This document shows, piece by piece, positions 33,322 to 41,331 of a stretch of DNA of 53,753 nt. The notes under the pieces were generated by a model, which searched no databases, was not told the origin of the DNA, and saw only the letters and a list, made by a program, of their open reading frames with translations. Made by a program: the position numbers and the translations under genes. The DNA comes from DATARH01 sp050246595 (lineage in GTDB: Bacteria; Pseudomonadota; Alphaproteobacteria; ATCC43930; CGMCC-115725): contig JBFWVT010000033.1 of assembly GCA_050246595.1 (NCBI GenBank), forward strand, positions 1 to 53,753, in the 5' to 3' direction. Positions within the stretch are counted from its first letter, which is position 1. The number at the start of each line of letters is the position of its first letter.

Positions 33322-33593
33322 GGTAGTGTCTCAGTTTGGTTGGATCAGCACCGTGCGTCCTTCAAGACGGGCGCTGCGGGCGCTCTTGAGGCTCTCGGGC
33401 CGATTGCGGGCCGGAACTGCGGCGACCGTCCGGAACCGGCGGTATGACCCGATCCCAAACTGAGGCGCTATTCGAAGACAAGTCAGCCTGCCGAGGGCGC
33501 TTTAGGACCACCCGCCTGCCGGCGGGAGGCCGGCGGTCCCGAGAGGTTGCGCCGGGGCGGCGCAGCGGGCCAATTTCAAACCGCGGCAGCACC
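33322..33593. repeat. Degenerate or composite copies of the GGTAGTGTC element
   Basis: A clear left end GGTAGTGTCTCAGTTTGG (33322) is followed at 33453-33470 by an inverted, mutated end (CCCAAACTGAGGCGCTA). From about 33490 to 33593 the sequence matches the right half of the element at 52474 (GAGGGCG, GGCCGGCGGTCCC, CGGGGCGGCGCAGCGGGCCA, then ATTTCAAAC). The outer ends have no target duplication, so this is an older, rearranged pile of the same repeat family next to the intact copy at 33602. Confidence 0.65.
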
Positions 33594-33601
33594 GAGGAGA
33601 G

Positions 33602-33787
33602 GATAATGTCTCAGTTTGAATGTAACAGCGGCACCGTCATTCCGCGGCCGTCCGCAGGGCGGAACCCGGAATCCATGAACATCAACCTCTCCAAAGACTT
33701 CAGGGGCCTGTGTTGATGGATTCCGGGCTCGCGGGCTACGCCCGCGCCCCGGAATGACAAGGTTGCAATTCAAACTGAGACACTACC
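33602..33787. mobile_element. MITE-like element, copy 1 (186 bp, 8-bp target duplication)
   Basis: The left end GATAATGTCTCAGTTTGAAT and the right end (inward GGTAGTGTCTCAGTTTGAAT) are terminal inverted repeats with three differences in 20. GAGGAGAG flanks both sides (33594-33601 and 33788-33795), a perfect 8-bp target duplication. The core holds another palindrome: GTCATTCCG...CGGAATGAC with inner CCCGGAATCCAT and ATGGATTCCGGG. There is no transposase, so the element must be mobilised in trans. The 8-bp duplication fits families such as IS1595 or ISL3 better than IS630, but the parent is not identified. Confidence 0.85.
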
Positions 33788-33881
33788 GAGGAGAGGGTTA
33801 GGGAGGGAATTGCCACGGGATGTGCCATACTCCGCCGGTTGGTAGAGAAGAGGCGGTGATACGAGATAGCCGAATGCCGCG

Positions 33882-35183
33882 ATGCCATCTCCGCAACAGC
33901 CGGCTCTGCCGAGGGCCTCATCTGTCGTGAGCGCCGCCTCGCCTCGCCCCGTCTCGATCGAGACGCGCGCCTCATGGGCCGTCGCGCTGACCGCGCTCGC
34001 GGTCTACACGGTGTCGTTCGGGGCTCCGGTCATCACCGTCGTCGCGCTGAAGCCGATCGCCGCCGAGCTGGGCGACGCGCGTTCGGTGCCGGGGCTGGCC
34101 TTCTCGCTCGCCTGGTTCGGCGCGGCGGTCGGCGGCATCCCGATGGGCTGGCTGGCCGAGCGGGTCGGCATCCGCTCTGTCGTCGTCTTCGGCGCTCTGA
34201 TGATCGCCGCCGGTCTCGCGATATCGACCTATGGCGGCCCGGCCGGGCTTTATATCGGACACGGCGTGTTTATCGGGCTGCTCGGCAATGCCTGCATCAA
34301 CGCGCCGCTCTACGTCTATGTCGCGCGCTGGTTCGATCGACGCCGCGGCAGCGCCGTCGCGCTGATTTCGTCCGGTCAGTACCTCGCCGGCACCGTCTGG
34401 CCGGTGTTCTTCGCGAGCGGCATCGAGACCTTCGGCTGGCGCGGCATGATGCTCCTCTACGCCGTCATTGCCGTCGTCGCGATCGCGCCGGCCGCTCTCG
34501 TCGTGTTCCGGCCGCCGCCGGACAGTGGCGGCATCGCCTCTGCGGCCGATCCGGCGCGCGGCCACGCCGTGCTCGGGCTGCGACCCAATCTGGTGATGGG
34601 GCTGCTCTGTTTCGCCGGGCTGATGTGCTGCGTCCCGATGGCGATGCCGCAGGGTCATCTGGTGGCGTTCTGCACCGATATCGGGATCGCGCCGGCGCAC
34701 GGTGCGGCGATGCTGTCGGTGCTGCTCGGCTGCGCTTTTGTCAGCCGCCAGTTCTGGGGATGGATCACCGACCGCATCGGCGGGCTGCGCACGGTGCTGG
34801 CCGGCTCGGTGTGCCAGATCGCGGCAATGACCGGGTTTCTGCTGACCCAGGAGGAGGCCGGGCTGTTCGCCGTGGCGGCGATCTTCGGGCTCGGGTTCAG
34901 CGGCATCATCCCGGCCTATGTCGTCGCGATCCGGGAACTGTTTCCGGCCGCCGAGGCGTCCTGGCGGGTGCCAACCGTGCTGCTGTTTACCGGCTCGGGA
35001 ATGGCGCTGGGCGGCTGGCTCGCCGGGGTGATCTACGACTGGGCCGGGTTCTACGCGATCGCCTTTGCGGCCGGAATTGTCTTCAACGCCGTACACATCA
35101 TCGTGATCGGCGCGCTGGTGCTGCGCCAGGGAAGCGGCGCGGCGCGCCCGGTCGCGGCGCTCGCGGAGAGACGGGTCGGGTAA
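33882..35183 (+). CDS. MFS transporter (oxalate/monocarboxylate-type)
   Basis: This 433-residue protein has about 12 transmembrane helices. Helix 1 starts ALTALAVYTVSFGAPVITVV, and the loop 2-3 motif GWLAERVGIRSVVVFG is the MFS motif A region. The WGWITDRIGGLRTVLAG repeat appears in the second half. The arrangement resembles the OFA/monocarboxylate transporter branch. It starts 87 bp after the MITE at 33602, whose insertion may have changed its promoter. The Shine-Dalgarno is weak. Confidence 0.87.
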   Translation: MPSPQQPALPRASSVVSAASPRPVSIETRASWAVALTALAVYTVSFGAPVITVVALKPIAAELGDARSVPGLAFSLAWFGAAVGGIPMGWLAERVGIRSVVVFGALMIAAGLAISTYGGPAGLYIGHGVFIGLLGNACINAPLYVYVARWFDRRRGSAVALISSGQYLAGTVWPVFFASGIETFGWRGMMLLYAVIAVVAIAPAALVVFRPPPDSGGIASAADPARGHAVLGLRPNLVMGLLCFAGLMCCVPMAMPQGHLVAFCTDIGIAPAHGAAMLSVLLGCAFVSRQFWGWITDRIGGLRTVLAGSVCQIAAMTGFLLTQEEAGLFAVAAIFGLGFSGIIPAYVVAIRELFPAAEASWRVPTVLLFTGSGMALGGWLAGVIYDWAGFYAIAFAAGIVFNAVHIIVIGALVLRQGSGAARPVAALAERRVG

Positions 35184-35394
35184 CGAGCCTCCCCGCCGGC
35201 CCGCTGATGTCATGCACGGATGCCCGGCCAGCCGGCCGCCGTCGCGACCGCCGATCGCAATCAGATTCGGAGGGGCGGCGCAATACCCTTGCTGACAGGC
35301 TGCCCGCTCCGTGCTAAAGCCCGTACCGGCCGTCGTGCAAAGACGGCCGGAAAACAACGGCCGGGAAACCCGGCCATCTCAGGGAGAAACGTCT

Positions 35395-36759
35395 ATGCCG
35401 AAATCGTCGCCGACGCGGCGGAGCCTGCTTCAGGCCGCCGTGCTGACTCCTGCTGTCTTCGTCGCCGGCTCGCTGGCAACCCCGTTTGTTCGCGGCGCTT
35501 ATGCCGCCGGCAAGCTCAGCGTCGGGATCTGGGATCACTGGGTGCCGGGCGCCAGCCAGGTGATCCAGAAGATCACAAAGGACTGGGCGGATAAGGAAAA
35601 AGTCGATCTCAGCTTCGACCTGATCACCTCGAACGGCGACAAGCTCGCGCTGACCGTCGCCGCCGAAGCGCAGGCGCGGGTCGGTCACGACATCATGCAC
35701 TTCCAACCGTGGTACGCGGCGGCGCACCCGGACAAGCTCGTCCCGGTCGACGACATCGTAAAGGAGCAGATCGCCAGGTACGGCGAGCCGGCGCCGGGCT
35801 GCGCCTATCTCGGCAAGATCGACGGCCACTGGATCGGCGTGCCGACCGCCTATGGCAGCAGCGCCCTGCCGCCCTGCGCCCGCATCGACCTGCTCAAAAA
35901 ATTCGCCGATCTCGACGTGACCAAAATGTATCCGCCTCCCGGCGTCGAGGGCGGCGAGGAGTTGCGCGAGTGGTGGACCTGGGAAAACTTCCTTGTCGCA
36001 GCGGAAAAATGCATGAAGGGCGGGCATCCGTTCGGCATTGCGCTGAGCACCGCGACCGACGGGGTCAACACCAACGATTCGGTGTTCCGCGCCTACGGCG
36101 CCCGGATGGTTGACGAGCAGGGAAACATCACGGTGCGCACCGACGCGATGCGGCAGGCGCTCGAATGGTTTCAGCGCTTTGCCAAGGTTGTGCCGGAAAG
36201 CGTCTTCGCGTGGGACAACGCGTCGAACAACAAATTCCTTGTCTCCGGCCAGGGTTCGCTGATCATGAACCCGCCCTCGGCCTGGGCCGTGGCGGCGCGC
36301 GATGCGCCCCAGATCGCCGAGAATTTGTGGACGTTCAATTCGCCGAAAGGCCCCAAGGGCCGGTTCGACTCGGGCACCTACTCGCATTGGGGCATCTGGC
36401 AGTTCGCCAAGAACAAGGAGGCCGCCAAGGCGCTGCTCCGGTACCTGACGACGCGCGAGATCCAGGAGAAGCTGGTGACCGCCGGCACCGGGTTTGATAT
36501 CCCGCCGTTCAAGACCATGATGGATTTCAAGGTATGGGAGGAGGCGGCGCCGCCAAAGGGCACGAACTACAACTTCCCGCCGCGCCGAGATGTCGAAGTC
36601 AACGTCTCCGGCTATCCCGCACCGCAGAAGATCGGCACCCAGATGTACGCGCAGGCCACGCTGTGCAAAATGATCGCGACCTGCACGCAGCAGGGGAAAT
36701 CGATCGATCAGGCAATGGCGCTTGCCGAACAGGATATCGAAGGGTTCATGCGCTCCTGA
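35395..36759 (+). CDS. ABC transporter extracellular solute-binding protein, family 1
   Basis: This 454-residue periplasmic protein has a Tat-like signal: TRRSLLQAAVLTPAVFVAGS with twin arginines, cut near AYA. The mature part starts LSVGIWDHWVPGASQVIQKI and has the family-1 (sugar-type) fold, with WFQRFAKVVPESVFAWDNAS and the aromatic-rich WTFNSPKGPKGRFDSGTYSH of the ligand cleft. AGGGAG precedes ATG 35395. No permease or ATPase genes follow. A strong hairpin ends the transcript 5 bp after the stop, so it is monocistronic. The ligand (sugar, polyol or polyamine) is unknown. Confidence 0.9.
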   Translation: MPKSSPTRRSLLQAAVLTPAVFVAGSLATPFVRGAYAAGKLSVGIWDHWVPGASQVIQKITKDWADKEKVDLSFDLITSNGDKLALTVAAEAQARVGHDIMHFQPWYAAAHPDKLVPVDDIVKEQIARYGEPAPGCAYLGKIDGHWIGVPTAYGSSALPPCARIDLLKKFADLDVTKMYPPPGVEGGEELREWWTWENFLVAAEKCMKGGHPFGIALSTATDGVNTNDSVFRAYGARMVDEQGNITVRTDAMRQALEWFQRFAKVVPESVFAWDNASNNKFLVSGQGSLIMNPPSAWAVAARDAPQIAENLWTFNSPKGPKGRFDSGTYSHWGIWQFAKNKEAAKALLRYLTTREIQEKLVTAGTGFDIPPFKTMMDFKVWEEAAPPKGTNYNFPPRRDVEVNVSGYPAPQKIGTQMYAQATLCKMIATCTQQGKSIDQAMALAEQDIEGFMRS

Positions 36760-36763
36760 ACCG

Positions 36764-36807
36764 GCGGGCGGCACGGCTCGCCCCCATCGGCGAGCCGTGC
36801 CGCCCGC
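36764..36807. terminator. 19-bp perfect hairpin at a convergent junction
   Basis: The left arm begins GCGGGCGGCACGGCTCG (36764-36782) and is matched without error by 36789-36807 across the loop CCCATC. It starts 4 bases after the stop of the binding-protein gene and faces the convergent gene ending at 36843. No U-tract is present. The length and perfection suggest a strong bidirectional terminator or a mobile hairpin repeat. Confidence 0.75.
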
Positions 36808-36842
36808 GCGACCCCCGTTGCCATCAGCGCGGCGCCGGGGCG

Positions 36843-37214
36843 CTATCGTATCCGCAGCCCGACCAGGGCGCCCTCATCGACCCAGGCCACCTGGACCCGA
36901 ACCGGCGCATATTGCCGGATCGTGCCGGCAGCCAGCTCGACGTCGGCCTCGGAATGCGCCCGCACAAAAACCGCGGTTTCGCCGTTGCGGATAAACGGCG
37001 CGAACGTGTCGCGGGCATTGCCGACCACGAGCGGATCGACCGCGAGCGCCGCAAGCTCGTCCTGGACCGTCTCCACCTCGCTTGCCGGCGCGGTCTGGCG
37101 CAACACCAGCAGAGCGATGTCATGCGCCGGCACGCCTTCGGTGCGGAGCCGGTTGCAGGCGTCCTCGGCGATCCCTTTCGACGAAAAGAGCCCTACGACG
37201 AATTTGACCGCCAT
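36843..37214 (-). CDS. Hypothetical protein, 123 residues (general-stress-domain-like)
   Basis: The protein starts MAVKFVVGLFSSKGIAEDAC and continues NRLRTEGVPAHDIALLVL. This beta-alpha-beta opening recalls the YflT/general stress protein 17M domain that handles residues between strands, but the match is only by pattern. The middle (VGNARDTFAPFIRNGETAVF, then VRAHSEADVELAAGTIRQY) suggests a second beta-alpha repeat. It is soluble, with no signal peptide. It follows the erythromycin-esterase-like gene by 78 bp on the same strand. Confidence 0.65.
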   Translation of the reverse strand: MAVKFVVGLFSSKGIAEDACNRLRTEGVPAHDIALLVLRQTAPASEVETVQDELAALAVDPLVVGNARDTFAPFIRNGETAVFVRAHSEADVELAAGTIRQYAPVRVQVAWVDEGALVGLRIR

Positions 37215-37292
37215 CCGATCCCTCCGTTTGCCAGACCTGCCGCCCGACCTTTCTTCAACGGCGGAACCGGGCGGCGATTTCCGGCCTGTCTA

Positions 37293-38639
37293 TCACAAGC
37301 CGAACGGATAGGTCTCGGGGGCATCGTGCGGTTTTCCGACGGGCAGCGGGGTTACGGCGCTTGTCTCCTCGAACCATAGATAGGCGTCGAACTGCTCGGC
37401 CAGCACCGCCTCGAAATAGTGGCTCGTGAATTCGGTCTGGGGCCGATAGACGACCCCGATGGCGCGTTCGAGCCGCGCCTCGCGCAGCGCCTCGGTCAGC
37501 TCACGCCGATCCGAGCGCCGCCAGTCGGTCAGGGACCGCGCCAACCCGGTCTTGCGGAACGCGAATTCGTAGCTGTCGGGCCGCGCCGGCACGATCGACT
37601 TGATCCGCATCTCGCCGCCCCAGTCATCGGAAGCGGCGACGGTGCCGCGATCGGTCCCGAACCCGATCAGGACGGCCTCGTCGCCGTAAGCGGTGCGGCA
37701 CAATTCGCCGATATTGAACTCGCCGTGCCAGCCCATCGCGGTCGCGGCGGCGTTGCCGATATGCGAGTTGTGCGCCCACACGACGGCCTTCGACCCGGCC
37801 CCACCGGCGCGCAGCAGCGCCTGCAATGTATCGAACATATGCCGGTCGCGCAGATTCCATGATTCGCTGCCGCCGCGATACATGATCCGGTAGTAGCGCT
37901 CGGCGGCGCGCACGATTCGCGCGTTCTGCGCCGCGTCGAAGAACGCCTCACTGTCCTGCCGGATGTAATCGAGTCGATGAGCGAGCAGCTCGTTGAGCTG
38001 CGCTATCGCCGCCCCCTCGCACGAATCCTTCCGTCCGTAGAGAACCGCGCGACCGTAATCGGCCGGTTCGTCCTGCCACGGGGTCAGGCAGCCGTAGCGC
38101 CGGCGCGCGCCTGCGGCGGCATTCGGGTCCACCTTGTCGAGATAGGCGAGCACCGCCTCGATCGACGCGCCGAGGCTGTACACGTCGAGACCGCGAAACG
38201 CGGCGCGGCGCTCCTGCGGCAGGTTCTCATTATGCCGCCGCAGCCAGTCGATAAAGGTCAGCACTTCCTGGTTGCGCCACATCCAGGTCGGGAAGCGCTC
38301 GAACGCCCCGCGAGCCGATGTCGTCGGGGCAAGACGGCGGACGTAGCGGTCGATACGGGCCGCGTCGGGCCAATCCGCCTCGACCGCGACGATGTTGAAC
38401 CCATGACTGGTGATCAGCCGCTGTGTGATTGCAGCGCGGGCCCGATAAAATTCGGAGGTGCCGTGCGTTGCCTCGCCGAGCAATACCACCTTGGCGTCGC
38501 CGAACCTGTCGAAAAAGGCGCCGAATGCCGCGTCGTGTTCCGGCTGCGGCAGCGTTTCGCCAACACTGCGCAACAGCCGCGCCAGTTCGTCGGCCTCCGC
38601 CTGTGTTCGCCGCTCCAATAGGGTGATGTCGTCGGGCAT
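37293..38639 (-). CDS. Erythromycin esterase family protein
   Basis: This 448-residue protein matches the Ere-type hydrolase family. VVLLGEATHGTSEFYRARAA near residues 50-70 and FNIVAVEADWPDAARIDRYV near 80-100 hold the His and Glu of the active site. VVWAHNSHIGNAAATAMGW near 285 holds a further conserved His. True macrolide esterases are a small subset of the family, and most members in soil bacteria have unknown substrates, so resistance should not be assumed. There is no signal peptide. Confidence 0.87.
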   Translation of the reverse strand: MPDDITLLERRTQAEADELARLLRSVGETLPQPEHDAAFGAFFDRFGDAKVVLLGEATHGTSEFYRARAAITQRLITSHGFNIVAVEADWPDAARIDRYVRRLAPTTSARGAFERFPTWMWRNQEVLTFIDWLRRHNENLPQERRAAFRGLDVYSLGASIEAVLAYLDKVDPNAAAGARRRYGCLTPWQDEPADYGRAVLYGRKDSCEGAAIAQLNELLAHRLDYIRQDSEAFFDAAQNARIVRAAERYYRIMYRGGSESWNLRDRHMFDTLQALLRAGGAGSKAVVWAHNSHIGNAAATAMGWHGEFNIGELCRTAYGDEAVLIGFGTDRGTVAASDDWGGEMRIKSIVPARPDSYEFAFRKTGLARSLTDWRRSDRRELTEALREARLERAIGVVYRPQTEFTSHYFEAVLAEQFDAYLWFEETSAVTPLPVGKPHDAPETYPFGL

Positions 38640-38868
38640 TTTTCACCGTCCATACCGTGTCCCCGAGTTCTTTCTGGGAAACTCGGCACGGCGGCGGCGG
38701 TTCCGGCCCTCTTGGCGGGGCGATGCGGGGATCGCTTGGGTCTCGGCGCAGCCAAAAGGTGAGTGGCGCTTTGCGTTGCCGAGGCAAGCGGGTGGGACGC
38801 GCTACCGTCGCGCCGCGTTGGGGGTATCCAAACTCAGAGGCCGATTAACCTTTTATTAGTATTGCCTC

Positions 38869-38965
38869 GGTGCTGAGGAACGGGATAGTGGGAAGCTGCA
38901 ACCCGGTGCGCATCGCTGTACCGGACCGACAACGGCCTGGGCGCGAGCCGGCCCGGGAGGTCAGG
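38869..38965 (+). promoter_or_regulatory. Structured leader with cobalamin-riboswitch-like boxes
   Basis: In order and at roughly suitable spacing the leader shows GGTGC (38869), GGGAA (38890), GGTGC (38905), GCTGTACC (38915), CAACGG (38930) and a GAGCC...CCGGGAGGTC segment (38945-38962) resembling the B12 box. Two local stems can be drawn: CGGT-GCG-CAT-CGC-TGT-ACCG (38904-38923) and CCTGGGC-N8-GCCCGGG (38936-38957). The second overlaps the ribosome site GGGAGG of the 67-residue ORF. Several boxes deviate from the consensus, so this is a candidate, possibly degenerate. The other 230 bp of the spacer (38640-38868) show nothing clear. Confidence 0.35.
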
Positions 38966-38966
38966 A

Positions 38967-39170
38967 ATGGAGACCTTGGAATTTCAGGTCTGCAGACACG
39001 ATCGCGAGGCGCGCTGGATTGTGCGGCTTGATCGCACCGTGTATGGTTTCTATCTCGATAGGGAACAGGCCCTTCTCGACGCGCTCGACGCTGCCCGCGA
39101 TGCCTCGGCATCCGGACGCGAGGCCCAGGTCTGGGTTTGCGACAGCGCCGAAACCGCCCGGATCTTTTGA
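38967..39170 (+). CDS. Small hypothetical protein, 67 residues
   Basis: The protein METLEFQVCRHDREARWIVR, continuing LDRTVYGFYLDREQALLDAL, is a compact beta-beta-alpha fold like the DUF2188-type small proteins of rhizobia (WxVR...YGxYxxREQA pattern). GGGAGG lies 6 bp before the ATG. Two cysteines (residues 9 and 59) are present. It is preceded by a structured leader that could fold over the ribosome site. The function is unknown. Confidence 0.75.
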   Translation: METLEFQVCRHDREARWIVRLDRTVYGFYLDREQALLDALDAARDASASGREAQVWVCDSAETARIF

Positions 39171-39200
39171 CGCAGCAAATAAGGTGGGCCCGACCCGGTC

Positions 39201-39638
39201 TTACCGCAGGCGCGCTGCGATCGCCGGGAGGGCGGCAATATCGATGCCGTGACGCGCCGCCTCGGCGATGAGGCTCGACGGCTCGGCACCCTCACGCAGA
39301 CGAACCAGCGACCATAGCAGCGTCGAGCGCGTCCCGCTGCGGCAATGCAGTACGATCGGCCGCTCGGCCGCGGCGAGCACCGCCTCGACCGCATCGACAT
39401 CGCCTGTTGTCAAGCTCGCCGCCGTGACCGGGATGTGGTGGTAGACGATCCCGCGCGCTTCGGCGAGACGGCGCGCCTCGTCGGCCGGGAGCTGCCCCGG
39501 ATCCTCGCCGTCCGGGCGGTTGTTGACAATCGTGCGGACGCCGGAAGCAGCGAGCGCCTCGATATCGCCGCGGTCGAGCTTACCGGCGGCGCTCACTCCC
39601 GGAGCGAGGGGGGCAAGCTGAAGCGGAACGGAAGACAT
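39201..39638 (-). CDS. TIGR01244-family phosphatase-like protein (DUF442)
   Basis: This 145-residue protein has a cysteine-phosphatase core: RTIVNNRPDGEDPGQLP near residues 35-51 and the P-loop VLHCRSGTRSTLLWS near 95-109, where HCRSGTR provides the nucleophilic Cys and Arg. The family also occurs as the N-terminal domain of Blh-type sulfide-responsive proteins. Phosphatase or sulfur-transfer activity is therefore possible. It is convergent with the 67-residue ORF, 30 bp apart. Confidence 0.87.
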   Translation of the reverse strand: MSSVPLQLAPLAPGVSAAGKLDRGDIEALAASGVRTIVNNRPDGEDPGQLPADEARRLAEARGIVYHHIPVTAASLTTGDVDAVEAVLAAAERPIVLHCRSGTRSTLLWSLVRLREGAEPSSLIAEAARHGIDIAALPAIAARLR

Positions 39639-39754
39639 TTGCGGTTCTCCGGGCGTCGTCGGCGCAGAGTCGCACCGCGCCGCCGCGCCGTCATCCGAAA
39701 AATCCTCGATGCGGCGGTTTGGCTGGAACAGCCCTTGTCTCTGCGCCCGGTCCC

Positions 39755-40219
39755 TCAGGCAGCAACGCGGCGCGCCTCCTCGCCGACACGGACCCAGAAG
39801 CGTTCGAGCCGGCGCAACGTCACCGCCGCGTTCTCCAGGTCGGGCGCCGTGATCGCGCTTTGCGCCAGGCGTTCGGCATGCTGCCGGTGCATCTCCGCGA
39901 GCCGATCGCGCAGAGCGCGGCCCTTTTGAGTCAGCCTGACATGGACCGAGCGGCGGTCATGCGGCGAGCGCGCCTGCTCCACATATCCGTTCTCAACCAG
40001 CTTTTTGAGATTGTAGGAGACGTTCGAGCCGAGATAGCAGCCGCGCAATGTCAGCTCGCCGACCGTCATCTCGGCGTCGCCGATGTTGAACAGCATCAAC
40101 GCCTGGACATTATTGGTGTCGCGAATGTCGAAACGGTCGAGTTCCAGTTTCACGACATCGAGAAATTGCCGGTGAAGTCGTTCGATCAGCGAAATCACCC
40201 CGAGATACCCTTCAGTCAT
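39755..40219 (-). CDS. MarR-family regulator, LdtR-like
   Basis: This protein of about 154 residues has a winged helix. The recognition region TNNVQALMLFNIGDAEMTVG, then ELTLRGCYLGSNVSYNLKKL and VENGYVEQARSPHDRRSVHV closely follows LdtR, the rhizobial/Liberibacter MarR regulator that controls L,D-transpeptidase and stress genes. ATG 40219 (behind GGGAGAGG) is preferred over a TTG at 40234. It stands alone between mmsB and the phosphatase-like gene, so its targets are elsewhere. Confidence 0.88.
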   Translation of the reverse strand: MTEGYLGVISLIERLHRQFLDVVKLELDRFDIRDTNNVQALMLFNIGDAEMTVGELTLRGCYLGSNVSYNLKKLVENGYVEQARSPHDRRSVHVRLTQKGRALRDRLAEMHRQHAERLAQSAITAPDLENAAVTLRRLERFWVRVGEEARRVAA

Positions 40220-40279
40220 CCGCGCCTCTCCCAAATCCGCCGAGGCGCAGTTGACCGGTATTCGGTTAAACTTTGGTTT

Positions 40280-41179
40280 TCATTCGCCGGTTTCGGTGCG
40301 GCTAAGAAAGCGCATGATTCCGGAGAAGTCGCGCGAGCCGCCGCCGGCATCAACATAAAGCTGATACAGATTGGCAGCGAGCGCGCCGAGCGGCGTTGCG
40401 GCTCCGGTCGCGCCGGCTGCCTGCTGCGCCAGGCGCAGATCCTTCAACATGTTGGCGGCGGTAAAGCCGGGCGCGTAATCGCGGTTTGACGGCGCCGCCG
40501 GGACCGGACCCGGCGCCGGGCAGTAATTCGTCATCGCCCAGCACTGGCTGGTCGATTGGCTGCAGATATCGAACAGCATCTGGGCCGAGAGACCGAGCTT
40601 TTCGGCCAGCGCGAACCCCTCGCAGATACCGATCATCGAAGCGGCAAGCATCATGTTGTTGCAGATCTTGGCGGCCTGGCCGCTGCCCGACGGGCCGGCA
40701 TGGATGATCGTGCGGCCCATCGCCCGCAGGATCGGCTCGGCGCGGGCGAAAGCCTCGGCCTCGCCGCCGACCATAAAGGTCAACGTGCCGGCATCGGCGC
40801 CGATGGTCCCGCCCGAAACCGGGGCATCGAGCATTTGCAGACCCTTTGCAGCGGCTGCGGCGGCGACGGCGCGGGTGGTCTCGACATCGATTGTCGAGCA
40901 GTCGATCAGCAGCGCTCCCGGTCGGGCATGCGCCAGAACCCCGTCCGGTCCGAGATAGACCTCGCGCACCTGCGGGCCGGCCGGCAGCATCGTGACGACG
41001 ACATCGCCCGAAGCCGCGGCCTCGGCGACATCGGAGACGGCATGCCCGCCCTTCTCGGCCAGCGCCGCGACGGCGGCAGCGGCGATGTCGTGACCGCTGA
41101 CGCGGTGCTGCGCCTTCAGCAGATTGCCCGCCATCGGCCCGCCCATATTGCCGAGCCCGATAAACCCGATAGTCGCCAT
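40280..41179 (-). CDS. mmsB: 3-hydroxyisobutyrate dehydrogenase MmsB
   Basis: This 299-residue NAD-dependent enzyme oxidises 3-hydroxyisobutyrate to methylmalonate semialdehyde in valine breakdown. The Rossmann start IGFIGLGNMGGPMAGNLLKA is at residues 3-22. DAPVSGGTIGADAGTLTFMV is the substrate-binding motif, and GSGQAAKICNNMMLAASMIG carries the catalytic Lys. The closing segment (RDYAPGFTAANMLKDLRLA) is standard. The 3-hydroxyisobutyryl-CoA hydrolase-like gene upstream makes its substrate, but repeats and a MITE now separate the two. Confidence 0.93.
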   Translation of the reverse strand: MATIGFIGLGNMGGPMAGNLLKAQHRVSGHDIAAAAVAALAEKGGHAVSDVAEAAASGDVVVTMLPAGPQVREVYLGPDGVLAHARPGALLIDCSTIDVETTRAVAAAAAAKGLQMLDAPVSGGTIGADAGTLTFMVGGEAEAFARAEPILRAMGRTIIHAGPSGSGQAAKICNNMMLAASMIGICEGFALAEKLGLSAQMLFDICSQSTSQCWAMTNYCPAPGPVPAAPSNRDYAPGFTAANMLKDLRLAQQAAGATGAATPLGALAANLYQLYVDAGGGSRDFSGIMRFLSRTETGE

Positions 41180-41205
41180 CCGCGTCTCCTTACCGGCCCG
41201 CCATT

Positions 41206-41320
41206 GTCATTGCGACCCGCAGGCTTGACCCGCGGGGAAGCAATCTCGACCAGATTGCTTCGTCGCGGAGTTTATCCTCGGGCGGCACTTTGTGCCGACC
41301 CAGGGGCTCCTCGCAATGAC
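41206..41320. repeat. GTCATTGCGA-bounded intergenic repeat, 115 bp
   Basis: Ends GTCATTGCGA (41206-41215) and TCGCAATGAC (41311-41320) are perfect 10-bp inverted repeats. Inside lies another perfect hairpin, GAAGCAATCT-CGACC-AGATTGCTTC (41237-41261). This is the widespread alphaproteobacterial CATTGCGA repeat. A broken copy lies at 27120. Confidence 0.8.
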
Positions 41321-41331
41321 GCGCTTCAGCC

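Noticed and set aside
33602..33787. Derivation of the MITE family from the IS630 copies at the window ends
   Set aside because: The termini differ (GGTAGTGTC against GAGTGTGATC) and the target duplication is 8 bp rather than the TA of IS630.
33972..35357. Minus-strand 461-residue open frame opposite the MFS gene
   Set aside because: It is a charged, repetitive antisense frame. The plus strand has 12 clear membrane helices.
35314..36774. Minus-strand 486-residue open frame opposite the family-1 binding protein
   Set aside because: Composition is typical of an antisense shadow and it covers exactly a gene with signal peptide, Shine-Dalgarno and terminator on the plus strand.
37293..38639. Macrolide-resistance gene
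   Set aside because: Family membership (erythromycin esterase) does not imply macrolide hydrolysis. No mobile resistance context is present.
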